DNA of 47,106 nt from DATBLZ01 sp036555065 (GTDB lineage Bacteria > Pseudomonadota > Gammaproteobacteria > Steroidobacterales > Rariloculaceae), in contig DATBLZ010000015.1 in the NCBI GenBank assembly GCA_036555065.1, forward strand, positions 1 through 47,106, in the 5' to 3' direction. Positions within the stretch are counted from its first letter, which is position 1. Every line of letters begins with the position of its first letter. The position numbers and the translations under genes are program-made. Under the pieces are notes generated by a model. The model ran no database searches, was not told where the DNA came from, and was given only the letters and a program-made list of their open reading frames with translations. This document shows positions 33,041 through 41,273 of this stretch, piece after piece.

Positions 33041-34399
33041 TCAGCTCGCGATGCGATAGCAAGGCACGTAGTGCGCTGGGTCGGACAAGCGCATTCGGGA
33101 CTGGGCGACGAAATCGCGGAGCAAGCGGTCGAGTGCGCCGATGATCTTTGGATCGCCGTGCAGCTCGAAAGGACCGTGACGTTCGACGAGACGCACGCCC
33201 TCGGCGCGGACATTGCCGCCGACTATTCCCGAGAACGCGCGGCGCAGATTGGCCGCGAGGCTCGCGGGCGTTTGCTCGCGGTGCAACTCGAGCGCGCGCA
33301 TCGCCGCATGCGTAGCGGCGAAGGGACGTTGGAAATCGAGCTCGATGTGCAGGCGCCAATTGAAGAAGCTCGGATCCTCGTTATGCGCGCGCGCCTCGCG
33401 GACCTTGGCAAGGCCCTTGACGACCTCGCGCGCGACGGCCTCCGGGTCGTCGATGAGCACCTTGTAGAGTTTCTCTGCCTCGGGACCGAGCGTCGCCGCG
33501 ATGAACGAATTGAGATGCTCGAAATAGCCCCTGCTGGCAGCCGGGCCCGTGAAAATCACGGGCAGGACGAGCGAGCGGTTCTCCGCATTCAGCAGGATCC
33601 CGAGCAGGTAGAGAATCTCCTCGGCCGTGCCGACACCGCCTGGAAACACGACGATTGCGTGCGCCACGCGGACGAAGGCCTCGAGACGCTTCTCCATGTC
33701 GGGCAGGATCACGAGCTCGTTGACGAGCGGATTCGGCGCCTCTGCGGCGATCATGCTCGGCTCGGTCAGCCCCAAGTACCGCCCGCGCGTAAAGCGCTGC
33801 TTCGCGTGACCGAGCGCGGCGCCTTTCATTGGACCTTTCATGGCGCCGGCGCCGCAGCCCGTGCAGATGTCGAGCTCGCGGAGGCCGAGCCCGTACCCGA
33901 CCTTCTTCGTGTAGTCGTACTCCTCGCGGCTGATCGCATGTCCACCCCAGCAAACAACGAGCTCGGCTCCGCCATTCGCGCGCAGCGCTTGCGCATTGCG
34001 CAAGATATGGAAGACCGCATCACTGATGCCGGGTGAGCTTGCGAGGTCGAAATTCGCGCTGTTCTGAATCGCCTGGTGCGTATAGAGAAGGTCGCGCATG
34101 ACGGCAAAGAGGTGCTCGCGGATTCCGCGGATCATGCGGCCATCGACAAAGGCGCGTTCGGGCGCGTTCTCTAGCTCGAGCGCGACGCCGCCTTCCTGGC
34201 CGACGATCGATATCTTGAAGCCCTCGTTGCGCCGCAGAAGTTTCGCGATGTCGTCCTCTTCCGAGCCCGCATTGAGCACGGCGAGAGAGCATCGGCGCCA
34301 CAGCTCGTAGAGGCCGCCGGCGCCGGCACCGAGTAACTCGCCGACCTCGCTGCGAGAGAGGACGTCGAGGCCGCCTTCCGGCGCAATGCGCGCGTCCAT
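33041..34399 (-). CDS. ppnN: Nucleotide 5'-monophosphate nucleosidase PpnN (YgdH, LOG family)
   Basis: 452 residues (E. coli PpnN 454). It cleaves the N-glycosidic bond of nucleoside monophosphates to base and ribose 5-phosphate and is activated by (p)ppGpp in E. coli. The LOG domain is central: VCWGGHAISREEYDYTKKVG, ICTGCGAGAMKGPMKGAALG, and PGGVGTAEEILYLLG near 255 (the PGGxGTxxE motif with catalytic Glu). DUF4478/DUF3412-type flanks are present at each end (RSEVGELL at the N-terminus, CYRIAS at the C-terminus). It lies 16 bp downstream of the start-side neighbour ldt gene's end... that is, ldt ends at 34924 and the two genes follow one another on the minus strand. Confidence 0.95.
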   Translation of the reverse strand: MDARIAPEGGLDVLSRSEVGELLGAGAGGLYELWRRCSLAVLNAGSEEDDIAKLLRRNEGFKISIVGQEGGVALELENAPERAFVDGRMIRGIREHLFAVMRDLLYTHQAIQNSANFDLASSPGISDAVFHILRNAQALRANGGAELVVCWGGHAISREEYDYTKKVGYGLGLRELDICTGCGAGAMKGPMKGAALGHAKQRFTRGRYLGLTEPSMIAAEAPNPLVNELVILPDMEKRLEAFVRVAHAIVVFPGGVGTAEEILYLLGILLNAENRSLVLPVIFTGPAASRGYFEHLNSFIAATLGPEAEKLYKVLIDDPEAVAREVVKGLAKVREARAHNEDPSFFNWRLHIELDFQRPFAATHAAMRALELHREQTPASLAANLRRAFSGIVGGNVRAEGVRLVERHGPFELHGDPKIIGALDRLLRDFVAQSRMRLSDPAHYVPCYRIAS

Positions 34400-34414
34400 G
34401 CGGATTCTCGGTCG

Positions 34415-34924
34415 TTAGGGACGGATCTCGATCGGCGTCGCGACCGAGGTCATGAGCCAAAGATCGACCATGTCGGAATTCGAGACCGCGATGCAGCCAT
34501 CCGTCCAGTCGGTGCCGAGGTAGCGACTTTCGGGGTATTTCGGCACGTTCGGCAACCCGTGAATCATGATCTGCCCGCCCGGATCGATGCCCTTGACACG
34601 CGCGCGCGCGCGGTCTTGCTCGTTGGGGTACGAAACTTTGAGCGCGAGAAAGAAATCGCTGCCGGCGTTCTTCGATTCGACGTAGTAAACGCCTTCGGGC
34701 GTGCGGAAGTCGCCTTCACGCTGCTTCGCGCCTTCGGGAACGAGCCCCAACGATACATCGAACGTGCGCAAGGTCCGGCCGGCGCTCTGCAGATACATCT
34801 TGCGCTCGGACTTCACGATGAGGATGCGATCGACACGATCCGCGGGTACGTCGAACGCGTCGCCGCTCGCGACCGGGGATAGCAGCGCGCAGCACAATGG
34901 CAGAACGAAGCGGAGCGGACTCAT
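34415..34924 (-). CDS. L,D-transpeptidase family (YkuD) protein
   Basis: 169 residues with a signal peptide (LRFVLPLCCALLSPVASG, probable cut near 20). YkuD catalytic parts: IMIHGLPN with His122 and TDWTDGCIAVSNSDM with Cys144. The family forms or edits 3-3 peptidoglycan crosslinks or attaches proteins to peptidoglycan, and some small members hydrolyse such links. A short member without LysM domain, like the ErfK-related YafK/DpaA type. It is transcribed just before ppnN with a 15-bp gap. The htpX terminator (34941-34974) separates it from htpX, so its promoter must be in or near that 78-bp gap. Confidence 0.9.
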   Translation of the reverse strand: MSPLRFVLPLCCALLSPVASGDAFDVPADRVDRILIVKSERKMYLQSAGRTLRTFDVSLGLVPEGAKQREGDFRTPEGVYYVESKNAGSDFFLALKVSYPNEQDRARARVKGIDPGGQIMIHGLPNVPKYPESRYLGTDWTDGCIAVSNSDMVDLWLMTSVATPIEIRP

Positions 34925-34940
34925 CGGCGCCGACTCTAAG

Positions 34941-34974
34941 CAAAAGGCCGCGCCGTGGCAATCGACGGCGCGGC
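34941..34974 (-). terminator. Intrinsic terminator downstream of htpX
   Basis: On the minus strand GCCGCGCCGT and ACGGCGCGGC make a perfect 10-bp stem with an 8-nt loop, followed by CTTTTGCTT. It lies 29 bp after the htpX stop and just before the L,D-transpeptidase gene. Confidence 0.85.
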
Positions 34975-35002
34975 ATTCTGCGAAGTGCGTACCCGAAGCA
35001 GC

Positions 35003-35887
35003 TCAGCGCCCGGCGTTCTCGAGCGCCGCGATGCGCTCCTCGATCGGCGGGTGCGACATGAAAAGGCGCCCGAGCCCGCCGCGCCCGCCGCTGATGCCGA
35101 ACGCCCGCATCGAGGCCGGCAAAACGGCCGGCTGACTCGCGCGCTGCAGGCTCTGCAGTGCGCCGATCATGTTGGGCGTACCGGCGAGCTTCGCACCCCC
35201 CGCGTCCGCGCGAAACTCGCGGTGCCGCGAGAACCACATCACGATTATAGAGGCCAGAATGCCGAGCACGAGCTGCGCGAGCATGCTCGTGATGAAGAAG
35301 CCGGGGCCGTATCCGCGTTCGGTGCGGAACACGGCGCGATCGACGACGAAGCCGACGACCCGCGCCAAGAAGATGACGAATGTGTTGACGACGCCTTGGA
35401 TGAGCGCGAGCGTGACCATGTCGCCGTTGGCGACGTGCGTGATCTCGTGGCCGAGCACGGCTTCGACCTCGCGCTGGTTCAAGTTATTGAGGAGCCCCGT
35501 GCTCACGGCTACGAGCGCTCTGTTGCGGCTCGCGCCCGTCGCAAAAGCGTTAGGTGTCGGTGCGTCGTAGATCGCCACCTCCGGGCAACCAATGCCGGCT
35601 GCTTCGGCTTGGCGGCGGACGGTATTCACGAGCCAACTCTCCGCGGCAGTGCGCGGTTGGTCGATGACGTGCGCGCCCGTCATGCGCTTCGCCGACCATT
35701 TCGAGATCGCGAGCGAGAACAACGAGCCTGAGAAGCCGATCACGGCGGAGAATACGAGCAGCGTCTGCAGGTCGAGCTGGGTCCCGTTCTGCGCCAATAT
35801 CGATTCGACGCCGAGCGCCTTGAGAACCACGGATATGACGAGCAAAACCGCGAGGTTCGTGACGATGAAGAGAAATATGCGTTTCAT
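35003..35887 (-). CDS. htpX: Membrane zinc metalloprotease HtpX
   Basis: 294 residues (E. coli 293). It degrades misfolded inner-membrane proteins together with FtsH. Two N-terminal membrane helices (IFLFIVTNLAVLLVISVVL; FSAVIGFSGSLFSLAIS), zinc motif GHEITHVANGD near 145, two further helices (LIQGVVNTFVIFLARVVGFV; FFITSMLAQLVLGILASIIV) and the third ligand in REFRADAGGAKL near 222. The C-terminal MSHPPIEERIAAL is also typical. ATG 35887 matches the family N-terminus (MKRIFLF). A heat-shock type promoter lies immediately upstream, and an intrinsic terminator follows. Confidence 0.96.
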   Translation of the reverse strand: MKRIFLFIVTNLAVLLVISVVLKALGVESILAQNGTQLDLQTLLVFSAVIGFSGSLFSLAISKWSAKRMTGAHVIDQPRTAAESWLVNTVRRQAEAAGIGCPEVAIYDAPTPNAFATGASRNRALVAVSTGLLNNLNQREVEAVLGHEITHVANGDMVTLALIQGVVNTFVIFLARVVGFVVDRAVFRTERGYGPGFFITSMLAQLVLGILASIIVMWFSRHREFRADAGGAKLAGTPNMIGALQSLQRASQPAVLPASMRAFGISGGRGGLGRLFMSHPPIEERIAALENAGR

Positions 35888-35896
35888 GGCTACTCA

Positions 35897-35924
35897 ATAT
35901 GCGTCTCCCGACTCGGAATTCAAG
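35897..35924 (-). promoter_or_regulatory. Candidate sigma-32 promoter of htpX
   Basis: CTTGAAT, a 13-bp spacer and ACGCATAT match CTTGAAA-N13-CCCCATNT at six of seven -35 and five of seven -10 positions. HtpX is a sigma-32 or Cpx target in E. coli. If used, transcription would start only a few bases before ATG 35887, giving a nearly leaderless message, which weakens the call slightly. Confidence 0.5.
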
Positions 35925-35966
35925 CGCCTGATAGAATCCCGCCGCGGTCCTCCGCCGATCCGATAG

Positions 35967-36896
35967 ATGCCGGCCGACAACGAATCCCCTCCTGTTTCCT
36001 ATGCGGCATTGCGGTATGCCGCCGCGTGGTTCATTTATGCGTTCATGCGCATCATCGTGTGTCTCCCGCTCGATTGGCAGCTCGCGGTCGGAAAGCGCTT
36101 CGGCGTTTTGTCTCGCTCCATGCTTCGCAGCCGACGCATGATCGTCGATCGCAATCTCGAGATTTGCTTTCCGGAGCTCACGGCGCGCGCGCGCGAGGCG
36201 CTCGCGCGCGCACACTTCGCGGCCATGGGCGCGTCCTTGGTCGAAATGGCAATGGGCTGGTTCGGGCCGCTCGAGACGATTCGCCGCCGCGTGCGTGTCG
36301 TCGGCGCGGAGCATTTAGCCAGAGCCCGCGCACACGGCCGCGGCGTGATTCTCTATTCCGGTCACTACACGACATTCGAGTTCTTCTTCGCGGTCGTGCA
36401 GCCGCTCGCCGGCCGGCTTTGCGGCATGTACAAAGAGGCACGGAATCCCCTCATGAACACGGTCATGACCAAGGGCCGCCTGCGCAGCGTCAATCGCTTG
36501 TTCGCAGACGACAGTGTCCGCGACATGTTCCGCGAGCTCGCGGCGAACTCCGTCGTCTGGTACGCGTCGGACCAAAGCTATTCGCGCAAAGGTAGCGCAC
36601 TATTGCCGTTCTTCGGCGAGCCCGCGATGACCAACACGTCGATCAGCCGGCTCGCACGGGCGAGCGGCGCCGTCGTGCTTCCGTACTTCTGCCGCAGGCT
36701 CGATGACGGCCACTACGAGGTGGCTTTCGGCGCGCCGCTCGAGAATTTCCCGACCGACGATCCCGCGCTCGATACGTCCCGGCTCGTCGCGAGGATCGAA
36801 GATTTCGTCCGCACGTGCCCGGAACAGTATTTGTGGGCTCACAGGCGCTTCAAGGGCCGGCCGCCGCCTTACCAGGATCCCTACGCCGAGGATTAA
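35967..36896 (+). CDS. Lipid A-type lysophospholipid acyltransferase (LpxL/LpxM family), copy 1
   Basis: 309 residues. One N-terminal membrane anchor (AWFIYAFMRIIVCLPLDW), then MIVDRNLEICFPELT, the catalytic HX4E motif in SGHYTTFEFF near 131, MYKEARNPLMNTVM, WYASDQSYSRKGSALLPFFGEPAMT near 200, and the C-terminal EQYLWAHRRFKGRPP. This is the HtrB/LpxL superfamily, which adds secondary acyl chains to Kdo2-lipid A at the inner membrane. Whether it uses lauroyl or myristoyl donors cannot be read. An extended -10 (TGATAGAAT, 35929-35937) may serve it. It ends 2 bp before the second copy. Confidence 0.93.
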   Translation: MPADNESPPVSYAALRYAAAWFIYAFMRIIVCLPLDWQLAVGKRFGVLSRSMLRSRRMIVDRNLEICFPELTARAREALARAHFAAMGASLVEMAMGWFGPLETIRRRVRVVGAEHLARARAHGRGVILYSGHYTTFEFFFAVVQPLAGRLCGMYKEARNPLMNTVMTKGRLRSVNRLFADDSVRDMFRELAANSVVWYASDQSYSRKGSALLPFFGEPAMTNTSISRLARASGAVVLPYFCRRLDDGHYEVAFGAPLENFPTDDPALDTSRLVARIEDFVRTCPEQYLWAHRRFKGRPPPYQDPYAED

Positions 36897-36898
36897 CG

Positions 36899-37831
36899 AT
36901 GGCCGAATCCGCGGAACTCTCGTTGCGGCGCTTCTGGTGGCCGACGTATTGGCCCACGTGGTTTCTATTGCTTGGGCTGCGCGTCATCGCGATTCTGCCG
37001 CTCGGCGCACAAATGCGGCTCGGCCGCGTCCTCGGGAGGTTCGTCGGGCGCATTCGTAGGCGCGAGCGGCGCGTCGCCGAGCGCAATCTCGAAGTCTGTT
37101 TTCCGGAGCTCGCGGCGCCAGCGCGCGCGGAATTGCTGAAGCTCCACCTCGAATCGCTCGGCCTCTCGTTCGTCGAGATGGCCATCGGCTGGTTCGCGCC
37201 GCTCGCGACTCTCGAGCGCATCGTCGCCGTGCGCGGCCGCGAGCACCTTAACGCCGCGCTGGCGCGCGGCCGGGGCGTCATTCTCGCGACCGCGCACTTC
37301 ACGCCGCTCGAGGTCGGTGTCGCGATCATCGAGGGGTTCGGCGTCCACTGCGGCGGTATGTACCGGCCCCAAAGCCACTCGATGATCGATGCGTTGATCC
37401 TTCGGGGCCGCAGCCGCTTCATGCGCGAGCAGATCGCGCGCGACAACGTGCGTGCCGCCATCCGGCATCTGCAAAGCAACGGCGTGCTGCTCTATCTGCC
37501 CGATCAAACCTATCTCGGGAACCAAAGCGCGCTCGTGCCGTTCTTCGGCGAGCCTGCGCTCACGAACATCGCGACGAGCAAGCTCGCGCGCTTGAGCGGC
37601 GCCGCTGTTCTCACGTACTTCTTCAAACGCTTACCCGATTATTCGGGCTATGTCGTCGACATCGACGTGCTCGACGGTTTTCCGAGCGCCGATCCCATCG
37701 GCGATACGCGGCGGCTCGGCGCGGCGCTCGAGCGGTATATCCGGACCGCGCCGGAGCAGTATTTGTGGACGTACAAGAAATTCAAATACCGGCCCGAGCC
37801 GCTGCCCGACCTCTACGCGCCGCAACCATAG
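36899..37831 (+). CDS. Lipid A-type lysophospholipid acyltransferase (LpxL/LpxM family), copy 2
   Basis: 310 residues from ATG 36899, in the frame's natural place just after copy 1. Same layout: anchor TWFLLLGLRVIAILPLG, RNLEVCFPELA, HX4E in TAHFTPLEVG near 131, YRPQSHSMIDALILRGR, YLPDQTYLGNQSALVPFFGEP and EQYLWTYKKFKYRPEP. Its sequence is clearly related to copy 1 but diverged, so the duplication is old; the pair may do the two successive acylations done by LpxL and LpxM in E. coli. The FFGEPA(L/M)TN segment is nearly the same in both. Confidence 0.93.
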   Translation: MAESAELSLRRFWWPTYWPTWFLLLGLRVIAILPLGAQMRLGRVLGRFVGRIRRRERRVAERNLEVCFPELAAPARAELLKLHLESLGLSFVEMAIGWFAPLATLERIVAVRGREHLNAALARGRGVILATAHFTPLEVGVAIIEGFGVHCGGMYRPQSHSMIDALILRGRSRFMREQIARDNVRAAIRHLQSNGVLLYLPDQTYLGNQSALVPFFGEPALTNIATSKLARLSGAAVLTYFFKRLPDYSGYVVDIDVLDGFPSADPIGDTRRLGAALERYIRTAPEQYLWTYKKFKYRPEPLPDLYAPQP

Positions 37832-37901
37832 CGCGTCTGCTAACATCCGCGAGCCGCATCGCCGCGGCAAGGTTCCTCATCGCTGGCAAGTTGGAGGCTC
37901 T

Positions 37902-38324
37902 ATGCTCAAAGAATTCAAAGAATTTGCAATGCGCGGCAACGTCGTCGATATGGCCGTCGGAATCATCATCGGCGCGGCGTTCGGGAAAATCGTGACGTCG
38001 CTCGTCAACGACGTCATCATGCCGCCGATCGGCCGACTGCTCGGCAGCGTCGATTTCAGCAACCTGTTCGTGAACCTCGAAGGCGACTATGCGACGGTCG
38101 CGGCGGCCGAGACCGCGGGCGCCCCGATCATCAAGTACGGCGTGTTCATCAACACCGTGCTCGATTTCCTGATCGTCGCGTTCGCGATCTTCCTGGTCAT
38201 CAAAGGGCTCAACAAGCTCAAACGCCAGCAAGCTGCGCAGCCGCCCCCGCCGCCTGCGCCGACCGCCCAAGAGAGGCTGCTGACCGAGATTCGCGACGTG
38301 CTCAAGGCACAAAGCGCGCGCTAG
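37902..38324 (+). CDS. mscL: Large-conductance mechanosensitive channel MscL
   Basis: 140 residues (E. coli 136). A pentameric emergency valve opened by membrane tension. N-terminal FKEFAMRGNVVDMAVGIIIG begins TM1 with the gating segment GAAFGKIVTSLVNDVIMPPIG, then a periplasmic loop and TM2 (TVLDFLIVAFAIFLVIKGLN). The charged cytoplasmic helix at the C-terminus (TEIRDVLK) follows a short proline run (QPPPPPAP). ATG 37902 has GGAGG 7 bp before it. It converges on kdkA. Confidence 0.97.
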   Translation: MLKEFKEFAMRGNVVDMAVGIIIGAAFGKIVTSLVNDVIMPPIGRLLGSVDFSNLFVNLEGDYATVAAAETAGAPIIKYGVFINTVLDFLIVAFAIFLVIKGLNKLKRQQAAQPPPPPAPTAQERLLTEIRDVLKAQSAR

Positions 38325-38336
38325 AAGGAGTCGCCG

Positions 38337-39056
38337 CTACCGGGCGCTCTCTGCGTACGTGCGGCGCACGAGTTGCCACGCGCGCGCGTCGAACTCGGTG
38401 CCGGTCTCGAGCGCGACCTTGCGCAAGGAGCGCTCGAAACGCGCGAGTCCCATTCGCGACCAGGGTCCGGGTGGCCGCAGCCGCGCATTGTCGAAGTCGA
38501 CGAGGAAGACGCTCGGCCCGCCGCCGAGCAGCACATTGTGCGCCGTGAGATCCGGATGATCGACGCCGGCCCGATGGAAGGCGCGCAGCATCGCGCCGAT
38601 GCGCAGCCATTGCTCGTCGGCGACAGTCGCGGCGCGAATCACGCTCGACAACGGCTGCGTATCCGGAATCAAGCGCGTGACGATATCGGCCTGGTATAGC
38701 GGACCCACGCGCACGGCGCGCGCCGCGATCGGGCGCGGCGCGGGCAGCCCCAGAGCATGCAAATGCGCGAGCAGCCGCCACTCGCGGAAAGCGCGGTTGC
38801 GGTCGCGCCCCGTCCAGAGGTAGTGGTCGTAAACGAGCTTCGCGACGAAGCCGCCGCGGTGATAATGGCGCAGCACCCAGGTCTCTTCGGGGCGCTCGAG
38901 CAACAACACTCCGCCGCGCCCCGTCGTGCTGTGGATCACCGCGCCTTGAGCACGGTAGTAGGCGTCATCGAACCATTTCGGATCACACTCGGAGAATCGG
39001 CTCGCGTCGTAGATGACGATCGTGCGGCCGAACTTTGCGACCTGCTCGGTGATCAT
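38337..39056 (-). CDS. kdkA: 3-deoxy-D-manno-octulosonic acid kinase KdkA
   Basis: 239 residues. It phosphorylates Kdo in the LPS inner core, an activity known from Haemophilus and other organisms with one Kdo. It has a small kinase-like fold: WVLRHYHRGGFVAKLVYDHYL near 60-80, EWRLLAHLHALGLPAPRPIA, catalytic loop HPDLTAHNVLLG near 166 and metal site VDFDNARLR near 186. It overlaps the waaF stop by 4 bp (ATGA) and is the last gene of the hldD-waaF-kdkA set. Confidence 0.92.
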   Translation of the reverse strand: MITEQVAKFGRTIVIYDASRFSECDPKWFDDAYYRAQGAVIHSTTGRGGVLLLERPEETWVLRHYHRGGFVAKLVYDHYLWTGRDRNRAFREWRLLAHLHALGLPAPRPIAARAVRVGPLYQADIVTRLIPDTQPLSSVIRAATVADEQWLRIGAMLRAFHRAGVDHPDLTAHNVLLGGGPSVFLVDFDNARLRPPGPWSRMGLARFERSLRKVALETGTEFDARAWQLVRRTYAESAR

Positions 39057-40072
39057 GCGTGCACGGCCCGCAGGGCATCGAGCACGCTCTCGACGCTGAT
39101 TTCATAGAGACAGTTCAAGTGGCCCAACGGACATTCGCGCGCGAAGCACGGGCTGCACGATAGCGCGCGATAGAGAATCGTCTTGCGCGCGGTCAACGGC
39201 GGGGTGAAATGCGGCGACGATGAGCCGTAGATCGCGACGACATGCGTGCCGACGGCAGCAGCCACGTGCATGAGCCCGGAGTCATTACTGATCGCGACGC
39301 GCGCGGTCGCGAGCATGTCGGCGGCTTCCGTCAGGGACGTCTGGCCACATAGATTGAAGATCATCGCGGCGCCGGCGCGCGCGCGGATTTCCTCCGCCAA
39401 CGCCGATTCCTTTGCCGACCCGAGCACCCATACCGCGAGCCCAGAGGCAGAGACACGCGCCGCGAGGTCCGCATAACGCTCCGTCGGCCAACGCTTGGCA
39501 TTCCCATACTCGGCGCCGGGCATCAGCGCGACCGCAGCGCGGTCGCGCGGCAACGCGAGCCTCTCCATGACCGCGTCGGCGCTCTTTCGATCGACGTTGA
39601 GCTTCGGCTCCGGAATCTCGGGCAGCCTCGATTCATCGCGCGCCAGGCCGAGGGCGACGAAACGCAGCACCGTTTTATCGAGCTTGCGCGCATCGAACGC
39701 GCGAACGTCGTTGATGAGCCCGTATCTGAGCTCGCCGCGGAAACCCGTGCGCACGGGAATGCGCGCGAAGAACGGCACGAGCGCCGCCTTGAACGAGCGC
39801 GGCAATACGATCGCTTGGTCGAACGACTCGGCACGGAGGCGCGCACCCAGCGCCGCGCGCTTCCGGAGCGCGAGCTCCCCGTGCGCGACGGGCAACTCGA
39901 TCCCGCCCGCGACTTCGGGCATACGCGCGAGCAACGGCAGCGACCAGGCCGGCGCCAACACATAGAGGCTCGCGTCCGGCTCGCGCTGTTTGAGCAGGCG
40001 ATACAGCGATTGCGCCATCACCATGTCGCCGACCCAGGCAGGGCCGACGATCAAGACCTTTCGCGCGGTCAC
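39053..40072 (-). CDS. waaF: ADP-heptose:LPS heptosyltransferase II
   Basis: 339 residues from GTG 40072. A GT-B glycosyltransferase of family GT9 that adds the second heptose of the LPS inner core. VGPAWVGDMVMAQSLYRLL at the N-terminus is specific for WaaF, followed by LPRSFKAALVPFFARIPVRT, LMPGAEYGNAKRWP and SNDSGLMHVAAAVGTHVVAIYGSS. The Cys-rich CSPCFARECPLGHLNCL near the C-terminus is usual for WaaF. It overlaps the hldD stop (GTGA). Confidence 0.96.
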   Translation of the reverse strand: MTARKVLIVGPAWVGDMVMAQSLYRLLKQREPDASLYVLAPAWSLPLLARMPEVAGGIELPVAHGELALRKRAALGARLRAESFDQAIVLPRSFKAALVPFFARIPVRTGFRGELRYGLINDVRAFDARKLDKTVLRFVALGLARDESRLPEIPEPKLNVDRKSADAVMERLALPRDRAAVALMPGAEYGNAKRWPTERYADLAARVSASGLAVWVLGSAKESALAEEIRARAGAAMIFNLCGQTSLTEAADMLATARVAISNDSGLMHVAAAVGTHVVAIYGSSSPHFTPPLTARKTILYRALSCSPCFARECPLGHLNCLYEISVESVLDALRAVHA

Positions 40073-41016
40073 GTTCCCGACTTGAGCGCCTCGCGGTAAG
40101 CGGCGGCGCCGGCGCGCACATCCATGAATGGCTCCTTATACCCCGCCTGACGCAGCGCGCCGATGTCCGCCTCTGTGAAGCTCTGATAACTCTCCTTGAG
40201 CCCGTCCGGAAATGGAATGTAACGAATCGAGCCCGAGCCATGCTCGGCGATGATGGCGCGCGCCAGCTCGTTGAAAGTCGCGCTCTTGCCCGTGCCGACG
40301 TTGAAGATCCCGCTCTTGCTCGGCTGCGCGTGGAACCACAGGTTCACGCGTACGACGTCCTCGACGTACACGAAGTCGCGGCGCTGCTCGCCGGCCGCAT
40401 AGCCGCCGCTCGCTTCGAAGAGCCGGACTTCACCGCCGGCCTCGAGCTGCCGGCTCAGATGGTAGGCCACGCTCGCCATCACGCCTTTGTGCGCCTCGCC
40501 GGGGCCATAGACGTTGAAATAACGCAAGCCTACGACTTGCGTTCGCGCGCCGGCCAAGCGGCGGCGCACCTGTTGGTCGAACAAAAGCTTCGAATAGCCA
40601 TAGACGTTGAGCGGCTGCTCGAGGCCGGGATCATTCTCGCGGAACGTCGTGCTCGCGCCGTAAACGGCCGCCGAAGATGCGTAGATCAGCGGCACGCGGG
40701 CGTCCAAGCAGTAATCGAGCAAGTCCATCGAGTACTGATAATTCGCCTCCATCATGTAGCGGCCGTTCCACTCCGTCGTAACGGCGCATGCACCCTGATG
40801 AAAGATTGCGGCCGGCTTGGTGCGATGCCCGGAACGCAGCATCGTCAGCAGGCGGTCCTTGTCCCAGTAATCGCTGATCTTGCAGCCGGCGAGGTTCGCG
40901 AACTTGTGGCCGTCGGTGAGATCGTCGACGACGACGACGTCATCGATGCCGCCGCGATTGAGGCCGCGCACGAGATTGCTGCCGATGAACCCTGCGCCGC
41001 CCGTGACGATGATCAT
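40069..41016 (-). CDS. hldD: ADP-L-glycero-D-manno-heptose 6-epimerase
   Basis: 315 residues. It converts ADP-D-glycero- to ADP-L-glycero-D-manno-heptose for the LPS core. Short-chain dehydrogenase fold with NADP motif GGAGFIGSNLVRGLN at the N-terminus, FHQGACAVTTEWNGRYMM, YASSAAVYG, catalytic Tyr-Lys in NVYGYSKLLFDQ near 139, RYFNVYGPGEAHKG and FNVGTGKSATFNELA. First gene of the three-gene core set; it supplies the donor used by WaaF next door. Confidence 0.97.
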   Translation of the reverse strand: MIIVTGGAGFIGSNLVRGLNRGGIDDVVVVDDLTDGHKFANLAGCKISDYWDKDRLLTMLRSGHRTKPAAIFHQGACAVTTEWNGRYMMEANYQYSMDLLDYCLDARVPLIYASSAAVYGASTTFRENDPGLEQPLNVYGYSKLLFDQQVRRRLAGARTQVVGLRYFNVYGPGEAHKGVMASVAYHLSRQLEAGGEVRLFEASGGYAAGEQRRDFVYVEDVVRVNLWFHAQPSKSGIFNVGTGKSATFNELARAIIAEHGSGSIRYIPFPDGLKESYQSFTEADIGALRQAGYKEPFMDVRAGAAAYREALKSGT

Positions 41017-41028
41017 GGGCGCCGCGAC

Positions 41029-41241
41029 TCAGGAATCGACGAGGACATAGCTCGCGCTGCAATACGGGCACTTCGCCTCGCCCGTCTCCTCGATCGGGAG
41101 AAAGACCTTCGGATGCGAGTTCCAAAGGTACGCGCCCTTCATCGGGCAGTGCAGCGGCAGATCCGCGCGCGTAACTTTATAGGTGTTTTCGGCGTTCGCA
41201 GGCTCGAGGTTCTCTCGGACCGTGCCCGGACGTTGGCGCAC
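41029..41241 (-). CDS. CHCC-type zinc-finger protein
   Basis: 70 residues from GTG 41241 (GAGGAGAG just before). The zf-CHCC pattern is complete: C32, H43, C58 and C61 in HCPMKGAYLWNSHPKVFLPI and KCPYCSASYVL. The fold is shared with the mitochondrial complex I protein NDUFS6, but the bacterial small proteins have no settled role. It lies between glnE and hldD on the same strand, 32 bp after glnE's neighbour stretch and 12 bp before hldD. Confidence 0.92.
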   Translation of the reverse strand: MRQRPGTVRENLEPANAENTYKVTRADLPLHCPMKGAYLWNSHPKVFLPIEETGEAKCPYCSASYVLVDS

Positions 41242-41273
41242 GAGCTCTCCTCACACTTTCGCGAGGTCCACGA

